Assembly: GCA_020633495.1 (NCBI GenBank)
Contig: JACKDR010000003.1
Location: 62,001-126,000 of the forward strand
Length of the DNA stretch: 64,000 bases
Source: Kofleriaceae bacterium
Lineage (GTDB): Bacteria; Myxococcota_A; Polyangia; Haliangiales; Haliangiaceae
Direction: 5' to 3'
Shown here: positions 50,796 through 59,172 of the stretch, piece after piece
Layout of the letters: each line of letters begins with the position of its first letter
Position numbering within the stretch: the first letter of the stretch is position 1
Translations under genes and position numbers: made by a program
Notes under the pieces: model-generated
Told to the model about the DNA's origin: nothing
The model's input: the letters and a program-made list of their open reading frames with translations, nothing else
Databases searched by the model: none

Positions 50796-51551
50796 ATGGC
50801 ACCGCCCCCCGACGACGAGCCGCCGCCGGTCGCCGCACCGCCGGCGCCGCGCCTGAACCTGGTGGCGGTGCGCGACCGCCGCGACGAGATCATCGCGATC
50901 CTCAGCGAGCAGTTCGCGAGCGACGTCTTCGAGGTCGACGAGCTGGAGCGCCGGCTCGATCTCGCCCACCAGGCCCGGTCGATCGCCGAGCTCGACGCGC
51001 TGGTCGCCGACCTGGGGCTGGCGACGACGCCGACCACCGCGCTGGCGCCGCGGCCCGCCGCCGAGATCGCGCCCGCGGGCTGGCCGGCGCGCAAGCGCTA
51101 CCTCGCGATCTTCAGCGGCGTTCAGCGTGAGGGCCGCTGGACCGTGCCGAGCCAGCTGCGCCTGGTGACGGTCTTCGGCGGCGCCCAGCTCGACTTCCGC
51201 GACGCCGACTTCGCGCCCGGCGTCACCGAGCTGCACATCACGTGCGTCATGGGCGGCGCCCACCTGATCGTGCCGCCGTGGCTGTCGGTCGACTGCGACG
51301 CGTCCGCGATCATGGGCGGCTTCGAGGAGATGAACCGCGGCCGCGGCACGCCGGACCCGGGCCGCCCGATGCTGCGCATCACCGGCCTCGCGGTCATGGG
51401 CGGGGTGTCGATCGAGACCCGCCTGCCCGGCGAGTCGGCGCGCCAGGCGCGGCGGCGGAGCCGCCGCGAGCGCCGCCTGCTGCGCCGCGCCGAGCGCCGC
51501 GGCCTGCCGACCGCCGAGGTCCGCAAGCTGCCGCCGGGCCGGGACGCGTAG
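50796..51551 (+). CDS. DUF1707 plus LiaF-like C-terminal domain protein
   Basis: The 251-residue protein starts MAPPPDDEPPPVAAPPAPRL. The segment VRDRRDEIIAILSEQFASDV, then EVDELERRLDLAHQARSIAEL, is the DUF1707 (SHOCT-like) helical pattern. The C-terminal part (YLAIFSGVQREGRWTVPSQL, VTVFGGAQLDFRDADF, VMGGAHLIVPPWLSVD, GLAVMGGVSIETRLPGESAR) has the repeating FGG/MGG strands of the LiaF/DUF2154 family of cell-wall stress proteins. There is no membrane segment, so it probably works in the cytoplasm or at the membrane face. Confidence 0.75.
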   Translation: MAPPPDDEPPPVAAPPAPRLNLVAVRDRRDEIIAILSEQFASDVFEVDELERRLDLAHQARSIAELDALVADLGLATTPTTALAPRPAAEIAPAGWPARKRYLAIFSGVQREGRWTVPSQLRLVTVFGGAQLDFRDADFAPGVTELHITCVMGGAHLIVPPWLSVDCDASAIMGGFEEMNRGRGTPDPGRPMLRITGLAVMGGVSIETRLPGESARQARRRSRRERRLLRRAERRGLPTAEVRKLPPGRDA

Positions 51552-51636
51552 CGCCCGCGCCGCCGATCCCGGTCGGGTTGCCGCCACGTCCGGAAACGGC
51601 CAGACAGCGCCGGCGCCGCGCGCTATCACCCGGGGC

Positions 51637-53130
51637 GTGGACCTCGACGCCGACCGCTGCTACCGGGCGCTGACCGCGAAGGACCGCCGCTTCGACGGCC
51701 TGTTCTTCGTCGGCGTCGCGACCACCGGCATCTACTGCCGGCCGGTGTGCACGGCGCGGACGCCGCGCCGCGATCGCTGCACCTTCTACGACAGCGCGGC
51801 CGCCGCCGAGCGCGCCGGGTTCCGCGCCTGCTTCCAGTGCCGGCCCGAGCTCGCGCCCGGCGGCGCGCCGGTCGACGCCCGGTCCCGCCTGGTCGCCGCC
51901 GCGGTGGCGCGCATCGACGCCGGCGCGCTCGACGACGGCTCGGTCGACGACCTCGCGCGCGAGCTCGGGGTCGCGGCGCGCCACCTGCGCCGGGTCGTCC
52001 ACGACGAGCTCGGGGTGTCGCCGCTGGAGCTGGCGCAGACCCGGCGGCTGGCGATGGCGAAGCAGCTGCTCCACGACAGCGACCTCGGCCTCGCCGAGAT
52101 CGGGTTCGCCGCCGGCTTCGGCAGCGTGCGCCGCTTCAACGCCGCGTTCCGCGATCGCTTCGGCGAGCCGCCGCGGGCGCTGCGCGGCGCGCGCGGCGCA
52201 GCCCGGGCGGCCCCGGCGGGCACGTTCACGCTGCGCCTCGGCTACCGGCCGCCGCTCGACTGGGCCGGGCTGCTCGCGTACCTGGGACCGCGCGCGATCC
52301 CCGGCGTCGAGGCCGTCGACGGCGCGACCTGGCGGCGCCGCGTCGTCGTCGGCGACGTCGCCGGCGTCGTCGCCGTCACCGACGATCCCGACCGCGCCGC
52401 GCTGGTCGCGACCGTGCCGGTGGCGCTGGCGCCCGCGGCCCGGTCGCTCGCTACCCGGCTGCGCGCGGTCTTCGATCTCGACGCCCGCCCCGACGCGATC
52501 GAGGCCGCGCTCGCGGTCGAGCCGGCGCTGCGGCGGTCGCTGCGGCGCCGGCCCGGGCTACGGGTCCCCGGCGCGTTCGATCCGTTCGAGCTCGCGGTCC
52601 GCGCCGTGCTCGGCCAGCAGGTCTCGGTCCGCGGCGCGACGACGCTGGCGGGTCGGCTGGTCGCACGGCTCGGCGACGCCAGGCCAGCCGCGCCCGCCGC
52701 GCCCGCCGGGCCCGCCGCCACGCTCGACCGCGGCTTCCCAGGCGCGGCGCGCCTGGCCGCAGCGTCGCCCGACGAGGTCGCCGCGATCGGCCTGCCTGGC
52801 GCCCGCGCCCGCGCCCTGATCGCGCTCGCCGCCGCGGTCGCGGACGGCGCCGTCGTCCTCGATCGCGCGCCGGTGCACGGCGACGACGTCGCGGCGCGGG
52901 TCGCCGCGCTCGAGGCGCTGCCCGGCATCGGGCCGTGGACCGCGGCCTACGTCGCGATGCGCGCGCTGCGCTGGCCCGACGCCTTCCCCGCCGGCGACCT
53001 CGGCGTCCGCAAGGCGCTCGGCGTCGCCGGCGCGCCGGTCACCGCCACCGAGGCCGCGCGGCGCGCCGAGGCGTGGCGGCCGTGGCGCGCCTACGCCGTC
53101 CTTCACCTGTGGTCGTCGCTGGCGCCGTGA
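51637..53130 (+). CDS. Ada-AlkA fusion: DNA-3-methyladenine glycosylase with Ada zinc and AraC domains
   Basis: The 497-residue protein starts at GTG 51637. The N-terminal Ada zinc motif holds Cys in YCRPVCTART, DRCTF and FRACFQCRPEL, where one cysteine can accept methyl from phosphotriesters. An AraC helix-turn-helix follows (LARELGVAARHLRRVVHDEL, IGFAAGFGSVRRFNAAFRDR). The C-terminal AlkA domain has VRAVLGQQVSVRGATTLAGR and the HhH-GPD LPGIGPWTAAYVAMRALRWP, then FPAGDLGVRKAL with the catalytic aspartate. It combines alkylation sensing, transcription and base excision. The methyltransferase gene follows 16 bases later. Confidence 0.93.
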   Translation: MDLDADRCYRALTAKDRRFDGLFFVGVATTGIYCRPVCTARTPRRDRCTFYDSAAAAERAGFRACFQCRPELAPGGAPVDARSRLVAAAVARIDAGALDDGSVDDLARELGVAARHLRRVVHDELGVSPLELAQTRRLAMAKQLLHDSDLGLAEIGFAAGFGSVRRFNAAFRDRFGEPPRALRGARGAARAAPAGTFTLRLGYRPPLDWAGLLAYLGPRAIPGVEAVDGATWRRRVVVGDVAGVVAVTDDPDRAALVATVPVALAPAARSLATRLRAVFDLDARPDAIEAALAVEPALRRSLRRRPGLRVPGAFDPFELAVRAVLGQQVSVRGATTLAGRLVARLGDARPAAPAAPAGPAATLDRGFPGAARLAAASPDEVAAIGLPGARARALIALAAAVADGAVVLDRAPVHGDDVAARVAALEALPGIGPWTAAYVAMRALRWPDAFPAGDLGVRKALGVAGAPVTATEAARRAEAWRPWRAYAVLHLWSSLAP

Positions 53131-53146
53131 CGGCGCCGAGGTTCTC

Positions 53147-53656
53147 ATGCGCTCCCAGACCTGCACGATGCCCAGCCCGATCGGGCCCCTCCGCCTGCGC
53201 GCCCGCGCCGGCGCGCTCACCGCGCTGCTGCTGCCCGGCCCCGACGGCGCCGTCGCCCCGGCGGCGTCCGACGACGACGCCGCCCCCGACGATCCGCTGC
53301 TGCGCGACGTCCGCGCCCAGCTCGCGGCCTACCTCGACGGGGCGCGGCGCGCCTTCGACGTCCCGCTGGCGCCCGCGGGCACCCCGTTCCAGCTCGCGGT
53401 GTGGGACGCCTTGCTCGCGATCCCCTACGGGGCGACCGAGAGCTACGGCGCGCTGGCCCGCCGCCTCGGCCGGCCCCACGCCGCCCGCGCCGTCGGCGCC
53501 GCCAACGGCCAGAACCCGATCTCGATCATCGTGCCGTGCCATCGGGTGATCGGCGCCGATGGCTCGCTCACCGGCTACGGCGGCGGCCTGCCGGCGAAGC
53601 GGTGGCTGCTGGCGCACGAGCAGGGCGGCGGCCCGCTGTTCGCTAGCCGTACTTGA
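53147..53656 (+). CDS. ogt: Methylated-DNA--protein-cysteine methyltransferase
   Basis: The 169-residue protein contains the active site ISIIVPCHRVIG with acceptor Cys in PCHR, AIPYGATESYGALARRLGR with the DNA-binding helix, and the closing GYGGGLPAKRWLLAHEQ. It directly reverses O6-alkylguanine damage. It forms an alkylation-repair pair with the preceding Ada-AlkA gene. Its last 14 bases overlap the convergent ABC permease gene. Confidence 0.92.
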   Translation: MRSQTCTMPSPIGPLRLRARAGALTALLLPGPDGAVAPAASDDDAAPDDPLLRDVRAQLAAYLDGARRAFDVPLAPAGTPFQLAVWDALLAIPYGATESYGALARRLGRPHAARAVGAANGQNPISIIVPCHRVIGADGSLTGYGGGLPAKRWLLAHEQGGGPLFASRT

Positions 53657-54950
53657 TCCAGCGGCCCAGCTCGCGCAGCGACGGCCGCTTGCCGTAGAGC
53701 AGGATCCCGACCCGGTAGATCCGGCCGGCCAGCCAGGCCACCACCCAGGTCGAGGCCGCCAGGATCGCCAGCGACACCACGACGCCGGCGCCGCTGGCGC
53801 CGTCGAGGACGTAGCGCATCGGCATCAGGATCGGCGACGAGAACGGGATCATGGTCAGGACCTCGGCGGCGCCGCCGCGCGGATCGTTGCTGACCAGCGT
53901 GATGCACATCATCGGCACGATCAGCAGCATCATCACCGGGGTCTGGGCCTGCTGCGCCTCCTGCTCGCTCGACACCATCGCGCCGATCGCCGCGAACAGC
54001 GCGGCGTAGAAGAAGTAGCCCAGCACGAAGTACGACAGGACCACGGCGACGACGTCGAGGCCCATCGGCGGCAGGCTCCAGCCGCCGGCGTGGATCCCGA
54101 AGACGCCGAGGATCTCGGCCTTGTAGGTCATCGTGACCAGGGCCATGCCGACCCACACCGCGATCTGGACCAGGCCGACGGCGCCGACGCCGAGGATCTT
54201 GCCCATCATCAGCGCCCGCGGCTTGGCGGCGGCGACCATGATCTCGACCACGCGGTTGGACTTCTCCTGGACCACGCTGCGCATGACGTTGACCGCGTAC
54301 AGCGCGATCGCCAGGTACAAGAGCATCATCACGGCGTAGCCGACGATGAAGACCGCGCCGCCCGAGGTCCCCGAGGTCTCGCCGGTGGTGTGCCGGGGCG
54401 AGAATCCGACCGGCGTGATCATCGCGGCCAGGCGCTCGGGCGCCACCAGATCCTCGAACCGCACCGTCAGCACGGCCTGGTTGACCAGCTGGTTGAGGGT
54501 CAGCACGACGATCTGGTTGGTGGCGTTGTCGCCCTGGTAGATCACCGAGCCGCGCGCCGCCGGCGCCTCGGCCAGCACCGACGCCGGGATGGTCAGGAAG
54601 CCGTCGATCTGGTCGTCGCGGATCGCGTGGAGCAGCGTGACCTCGGGTGTGTCGACGTCGACGATCTCGGCCTTCCACCCGATCTTGGCCATGACCGTCG
54701 ACAGCGGCGCGCCGAGCTGGCCGGTGTGGTCGACGATCCGGATCCGGACGCCCTCCTTGCCGGTGGTCGACGCCAGCACCGCCGGCACGACGATCAGCGC
54801 GACCATCAGGATCGGCCCCAGCAGCGTCACCGCGACGAACCACCAGGTGCGGACCCGCTCGAGCAGCTCGCGCCGCGCGATCACCAGCCAGTCGGGCAGG
54901 CCGCGGCGCGGCCGCGGCGTCGGGGCCCCGGTGGGGCGCGCCCCGCTCAC
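53643..54950 (-). CDS. ABC-2 type (NatB-like) permease
   Basis: The 435-residue protein is read from GTG 54950, overlapping the ATPase stop (GTGA). One N-terminal membrane helix (WWFVAVTLLGPILMVALIVV) is followed by a large extracytoplasmic domain of about 150 residues and then five or more helices (FIVGYAVMMLLYLAIALYAV, VVAVVLSYFVLGYFFYAALF). EKSNRVVEIMVAAAKPRALM is the NatB/ABC-2 gating signature. It pairs with the adjacent ATPase as an exporter, in the sodium or drug export type; the cargo is unknown. Confidence 0.88.
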   Translation of the reverse strand: MSGARPTGAPTPRPRRGLPDWLVIARRELLERVRTWWFVAVTLLGPILMVALIVVPAVLASTTGKEGVRIRIVDHTGQLGAPLSTVMAKIGWKAEIVDVDTPEVTLLHAIRDDQIDGFLTIPASVLAEAPAARGSVIYQGDNATNQIVVLTLNQLVNQAVLTVRFEDLVAPERLAAMITPVGFSPRHTTGETSGTSGGAVFIVGYAVMMLLYLAIALYAVNVMRSVVQEKSNRVVEIMVAAAKPRALMMGKILGVGAVGLVQIAVWVGMALVTMTYKAEILGVFGIHAGGWSLPPMGLDVVAVVLSYFVLGYFFYAALFAAIGAMVSSEQEAQQAQTPVMMLLIVPMMCITLVSNDPRGGAAEVLTMIPFSSPILMPMRYVLDGASGAGVVVSLAILAASTWVVAWLAGRIYRVGILLYGKRPSLRELGRWIKYG

Positions 54951-55927
54951 GCCGCCTCCCCGGCGTCGCGCGCGGCCATCGTGGCGTTCTCGACGCCGAC
55001 GCGGTCGACGAAGATCTGGTGCAGCGTCGGCGTCACCCGCTCGAAGCGCCGCACCGCGACGCCGGCCTCGACGAGGGCGGCGAGCAGGCGCCCGGGATCG
55101 GCGCCGCCGGCCAGCTCGACCTCGAGGTCGGCGGTGTCGCCGGGGCGCGGCGGCCGGGTCCCGGCGACGATCGCGGCGTCGGCCAGCGGCCCGGCCTCGG
55201 CGCGCGCGCGCGCGGCGTCGTCGACGAAGCCGAGCGCGACCAGGCCCTCCTCGGCGGCGGCGCGCTTGATGTCGGCGAGCTTGCCGTCGAGCACCTTCTT
55301 GCCGCGGGCGATGATGCAGATCTGGTCGCAGATCTGCTCGGCCTGCTCCATCAGGTGGGTCGAGAACAGGACCGTGCGCCCGGACCGGGTCTGGTCGCGC
55401 ACGACCTCGCGCAGGACGTCGGCGTTGATCGGGTCGAGGCCGCTCCACGGCTCGTCGAGGATCACCAGCTCGGGCTCGTGGATCATCGTCGCCGCGAACT
55501 GCACCTTCTGCTGCATGCCCTTGGACAGGTCCTGGACCTTGTTGCGGGTCCACTCGCCCAGGCCGAGGCGCTCGAGCCAGCCGGCCGCGGCGCGGGCGGC
55601 GTCGCGCGCCGGCATGCCGCGCAGCTCGCCCATGAACGCGATCATCTCGGCGACCCTCATCTTGGGATAGAGGCCACGCTCCTCGGGCAGGAACCCGACG
55701 TGGGCGGCCGCCTCGCGGCCGGCGTGGAGGCCGCCGAGCAGCCGGATCTCGCCCTCGTCGGGCGCGATGATGTCGTTGACCATGCGCAGCGTCGTCGACT
55801 TGCCGGCGCCGTTGGGGCCCAGGACGCCGTAGATCACGCCGGGCGGGACCTCGAACGACAGGTCGGCGACCGCCTTGTGGTTGCCGAACCGCTTGGTGAT
55901 CCCGGTGACGCGGACCGCGTAGTCCAT
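54947..55927 (-). CDS. ABC transporter ATPase (NatA-like)
   Basis: The 326-residue protein has Walker A GVLGPNGAGKSTTLRM, the signature LSKGMQQKVQFAATMIH, Walker B LVILDEPWSGLDP and H-loop LFSTHLMEQAEQICD. A C-terminal domain of about 100 residues is typical of NatA/DrrA-like exporters. Its ATG shares one base with the pyrB stop (TGATG), so pyrimidine synthesis and this exporter are in one transcript. Confidence 0.93.
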   Translation of the reverse strand: MDYAVRVTGITKRFGNHKAVADLSFEVPPGVIYGVLGPNGAGKSTTLRMVNDIIAPDEGEIRLLGGLHAGREAAAHVGFLPEERGLYPKMRVAEMIAFMGELRGMPARDAARAAAGWLERLGLGEWTRNKVQDLSKGMQQKVQFAATMIHEPELVILDEPWSGLDPINADVLREVVRDQTRSGRTVLFSTHLMEQAEQICDQICIIARGKKVLDGKLADIKRAAAEEGLVALGFVDDAARARAEAGPLADAAIVAGTRPPRPGDTADLEVELAGGADPGRLLAALVEAGVAVRRFERVTPTLHQIFVDRVGVENATMAARDAGEAA

Positions 55928-56928
55928 CACGCCGCCGCCGCCTCGCCGCCGCGCACGCCGCCCAGCAGGTACAGCACCGCCATCCGGGTCGCGACGCCCC
56001 AGGTCACCTGCTCGAGGATCACCGCGCGGTCGCCGTCGGCGACCTCGGGCGCGAGCTCGACGCCGCGGTTGATCGGCCCCGGGTGCATGACGATCGCGTC
56101 CGGCTTCGCGAACCCCAGGGTCCGGGGCGACAGCCCGTAGGTGCGGCTGAACTCGCGGGTGTTGGCGAACCGCGGCGCCTCGCCGCCGGTGCGCTCGTTC
56201 TGGACCCGCAGCATCATGACGACGTCGACGCCGTCGAGCGCCTCGGCCAGCTGGGGCACGACCCGGCACCGCGCGCGGGTCTCGGCGCCGCCGAGGTCCT
56301 CGATGCCGCGCGGGATCAGCGTCCACGGCGCGCACAGCCGGACCTGGGCGCCGAGCCTGGTCAGCGCCAGCAGGTTCGAGCGCGCGACCCGGCTGTGGGC
56401 GATGTCGCCGACGATCGCGACGGTGAGGCCGGCGAGCTGCTGGTCGGGCGGGGCGTCGCGCCGGCCCTTGTGGCGGCGGATCGTCGCGGCGTCGAGCAGG
56501 GCCTGGGTCGGGTGCTCGTGCTGGCCGTCGCCGGCGTTGACCACCGCGCAGTCGACGCTGCGGGCCAGCATGTGGGCGGCGCCGCCCATGGCGTGGCGGA
56601 CGACGATGACGTCGGGGCGCATCGCCATCAGGTTGCGGGCGGTGTCGATCAGGGTCTCGCCCTTGGTCGTCGACGACGCCGCGGCGCTGATGTTGACCGC
56701 GTCGGCGCTCATCCGCTTGGCGGCGATCTCGAACGAGGTGCGGGTCCGGGTCGAGTTCTCGAAGAACAGGTTGATGACGGTGCGGCCGCGCAGCGTCGGC
56801 ACCTTCTTGATCGGCCGCTCGCCGATCTCGAGGAAGGTGTCGCCGAGGTCGAGGACCTGGACGATGTCGGCCGCCGACAGGTCGGCGATGCCGAGCAGGT
56901 GGCGGTGGGGGAACGCCGTCTCGGTCAT
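55927..56928 (-). CDS. pyrB: Aspartate carbamoyltransferase catalytic chain
   Basis: The 333-residue enzyme joins carbamoyl phosphate and aspartate in pyrimidine synthesis. It contains the carbamoyl-phosphate motif FFENSTRTRTSFEIA, SSTTKGETLIDT, AGDGQHEHPTQALLD and MHPGPINRG. It is complete. It overlaps pyrR by four bases and is coupled to the ABC ATPase. No pyrC or carAB lies next to it. Confidence 0.96.
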   Translation of the reverse strand: MTETAFPHRHLLGIADLSAADIVQVLDLGDTFLEIGERPIKKVPTLRGRTVINLFFENSTRTRTSFEIAAKRMSADAVNISAAASSTTKGETLIDTARNLMAMRPDVIVVRHAMGGAAHMLARSVDCAVVNAGDGQHEHPTQALLDAATIRRHKGRRDAPPDQQLAGLTVAIVGDIAHSRVARSNLLALTRLGAQVRLCAPWTLIPRGIEDLGGAETRARCRVVPQLAEALDGVDVVMMLRVQNERTGGEAPRFANTREFSRTYGLSPRTLGFAKPDAIVMHPGPINRGVELAPEVADGDRAVILEQVTWGVATRMAVLYLLGGVRGGEAAAA

Positions 56929-57521
56929 GGGGTGGCTCCGGCGCCGGGGACCCGGCCGATGACGATCTGGTCGGCGTCGCCGCGCTCGCGCAACGTGACC
57001 AGGACCCGCTCCTCGGGGCGGCTGTCGATGCTGGTGCCGGTGTAGTCGGCGCGGATCGGCAGCTCGCGGAGGCCGCGATCGACCAGGACCGCGAGCTCGA
57101 CCGCGCGGGGCCGACCGTAGTCCATCAGCGCGTCGAGCGCGGCGCGCACGGTGCGCCCGGTGTAGAGGACGTCGTCGACCAGGACCACGCGCAGGCCGTC
57201 GAGCGCGAACGGCAGCTCGGTGGCGCCGATCACCGGCTTGACCGCGCGCGGCCGGCCGGCGTCGTCGAAGCCGACGTCGTCGCGGTACAGCGCGATGTCG
57301 ATCGCGCCCAGCGGCGGCGCCGTGCCCTCGACCTCGGCGATCACCGCGCGCAGGCGCTCGGCGACGTGCAGGCCGCCGGTGCGGATGCCGACCAGCGCGA
57401 TGCCGCCGACGCCGCGGTGGCGCTCGACGATCTCCAGGGCCAGGCGCCGCACCATCCGCGCCACGTCGGCGGCGTCGGCGAGGACGCGCCGGTCGGCCAG
57501 CGGGGGAGAGTGCCGATCCAC
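56925..57521 (-). CDS. pyrR: PyrR bifunctional regulator / uracil phosphoribosyltransferase
   Basis: The 198-residue protein has the PRPP motif VVLVDDVLYTGRTVRAALDA, GIRTGGLHVAERL and DIALYRDDVG, followed by SIDSRPEERVLV. PyrR binds pyr mRNA and attenuates transcription in response to UMP, and many members also make UMP from uracil. It is the first gene of the pyrR-pyrB-ABC run. I did not identify a PyrR-binding stem-loop in the short upstream sequence. Confidence 0.95.
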   Translation of the reverse strand: MDRHSPPLADRRVLADAADVARMVRRLALEIVERHRGVGGIALVGIRTGGLHVAERLRAVIAEVEGTAPPLGAIDIALYRDDVGFDDAGRPRAVKPVIGATELPFALDGLRVVLVDDVLYTGRTVRAALDALMDYGRPRAVELAVLVDRGLRELPIRADYTGTSIDSRPEERVLVTLRERGDADQIVIGRVPGAGATP

Positions 57522-57577
57522 GATGCTCGCTTAACGCGCCGCCCCCGCGGGGTCAAGGGCCGGTGTATCGTCGGGGG

Positions 57578-58447
57578 GTGAAGCCTGCCGATCGCGCCGG
57601 GCAGCTGGTCGCCGGCCGCTACCAGCTGGTGCGGCTGATCGGGCGTGGCGCCATGGCCGACGTCTACCGGGCGGTCGATCAGGGCGGCGGCGGCGGCGGG
57701 GTCGCGGTCAAGATCCTGCGCCAGTCGCTGCGCAGCGACCCCGAGGCGGTGGCCCGCTTCGAGCGCGAGGCCCAGGCCCAGGGGCTGGTCCGCCACCGCA
57801 ACGTCGCGGCCCTGTACGGCGGCGGCGTCACCGACGCCGGCGAGCCGTTCCTGGTGCTGGAGCTGCTGCGCGGCAAGTCGTTGCGCACGGTGGTCAAGAC
57901 CGAGGGCCGGGTGTCGGCGCGGCGGGCCGCCAGCTACACGTGGCAGGCGCTGCAGGGCCTGGGCGCGGTCCACGCCACCGGCATCCTGCACCGCGATCTC
58001 AAGCCGGCGAACCTGATGCTGGAGCCGTCGGAGGGCCCGATCGAGCGGGTCGTCGTGATCGACTTCGGGTTCGCGGCGCTCGAGGGCTCGTCGAAGCTGA
58101 CCCAGCAGGGCCACGTCGTCGGCAGCCTGACCTACATGGCGCCGGAGCGGCTGCGCGGTGAGCCCGGCGACGAGCGGTCGGATCTGTACGCGATGGGCGT
58201 CATCTTCTACGAGCTGGTGTGCGGCGCGGCGCCGTTCGCGGGCGGGGACGACTTCGAGCTGGTCAACCAGCACCTGACGGTGACGCCGCCGCCGGTGCGG
58301 GAGCTGCACCCGGAGGCGGTGGATGTGACGCCGGCGCTGGAGGCGGTGGCGCAGCGGGCGCTGGCGAAGCATCCGGGGGAGCGGTATGCGTCGGCGGCGG
58401 CGATGGCGCAGGCGATCGAGGACGCGGCGCGGAGTCTGGTCGGGTAG
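57578..58447 (+). CDS. Ser/Thr protein kinase
   Basis: The 289-residue protein is read from GTG 57578. Kinase motifs: GRGAMADVYRA (Gly loop), VAVKIL (catalytic Lys), HRDLKPANLML (catalytic loop), DFGFAAL (metal) and YMAPERL (APE). The domain fills the whole protein, with no membrane or sensor domain, so it is a cytoplasmic eukaryotic-like kinase, common in myxobacteria. It is divergent from pyrR. Confidence 0.94.
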   Translation: MKPADRAGQLVAGRYQLVRLIGRGAMADVYRAVDQGGGGGGVAVKILRQSLRSDPEAVARFEREAQAQGLVRHRNVAALYGGGVTDAGEPFLVLELLRGKSLRTVVKTEGRVSARRAASYTWQALQGLGAVHATGILHRDLKPANLMLEPSEGPIERVVVIDFGFAALEGSSKLTQQGHVVGSLTYMAPERLRGEPGDERSDLYAMGVIFYELVCGAAPFAGGDDFELVNQHLTVTPPPVRELHPEAVDVTPALEAVAQRALAKHPGERYASAAAMAQAIEDAARSLVG

Positions 58448-58796
58448 GGCGGCGGGCGGCGGCGGCGGCGGCGGCGTGCGGGGGGCGGCGTGCGGCGTGC
58501 GGCGTGCGGGTCTCGGGGGCGGTGGTTGTTCCGGCGAGGGAGCTCGGCGCGTGGTGGGGTTGCTCGCCGCCCGCTGCCCCGTGCGGCAGGGCTCGCCCTG
58601 GCGCCGCTCCGCGCACCGGGTCGCGCCGAGCGCGGTGAGCGGTGGAGATCGCGCGGGCGGTGAACCCCAGGGTTGTGGCAGTCGGGTGAGCGCGGGCGGT
58701 GGAGGGCGCGCTCGTCACGCCCCGTGCGCGGGTGCGGCGCCGGCGGGCGAGAGCCCTGCCGCACGGGGCGGTGGGCCAAACGGTAGAGGAGAAACC
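58448..58796. other. 349-base gene-free interval with G/C repeats and an inverted repeat
   Basis: The left part is a run of ggc/cgg and gcgtgcg repeats. The arms ccccgtgcggcagggctc (from about 58577) and gagccctgccgcacgggg (from about 58750) are inverted copies separated by about 155 bases. The sequence between is not coding. The right arm ends about 30 bases before the four-helix-bundle gene. Confidence 0.65.
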
Positions 58797-59117
58797 ATGT
58801 TCTACGCGCTCGAGATGTCCCTCGTGGTCCTGGAACGGCTCGCCGCCGTCGAGGGCCGGATCCGCCTGAAGAGCCGGTCGCTGGCCGGCCAGCTCGCCGA
58901 CGCGTCGGAGAGCGTCGCGCTCAACCTCGCCGAGGGCCGGCGGCGCAAGGACGGCGACCGCCGGCGCCACTACGAGATCGCCAGCGGCAGCGCCAGCGAG
59001 GTCACGGTCGCGCTGCGGATCGCGGTCGCCAAGCGCTACATCACCGAGGCCGAGCGCGCCGCGGTCGAGGTGCCCCTCGATCGGCTGCGCGCGCTGCTGT
59101 ACGGGCTGGTGCGGTGA
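58797..59117 (+). CDS. Four-helix-bundle protein (23S rRNA intervening-sequence type)
   Basis: The 106-residue protein starts MFYALEMSLVVLERLAAVEG, with gaggagaaacc upstream. LASQL-like and LNLAEGRRRKDGDRRRHYEI, then IASGSASEVTVALRIAVAKR, is the family signature (NIAEG....R..YxIAxGSxxE). Proteins of this fold occur in rRNA intervening sequences and near diversity-generating retroelements; many are free-standing. The function is unknown. The upstream inverted repeat may belong to it. Confidence 0.85.
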   Translation: MFYALEMSLVVLERLAAVEGRIRLKSRSLAGQLADASESVALNLAEGRRRKDGDRRRHYEIASGSASEVTVALRIAVAKRYITEAERAAVEVPLDRLRALLYGLVR

Positions 59118-59172
59118 CCGCCGCGGCACGCCGCGCAGGGCTGTGGCCCTCGCGGCGTGCGGGCCGCCGGCC

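Noticed and set aside
53643..53656. ogt / ABC-permease 3' overlap as a frameshift artefact
   Set aside because: Both ends have normal family-typical sequence and a 14-base convergent overlap is common.
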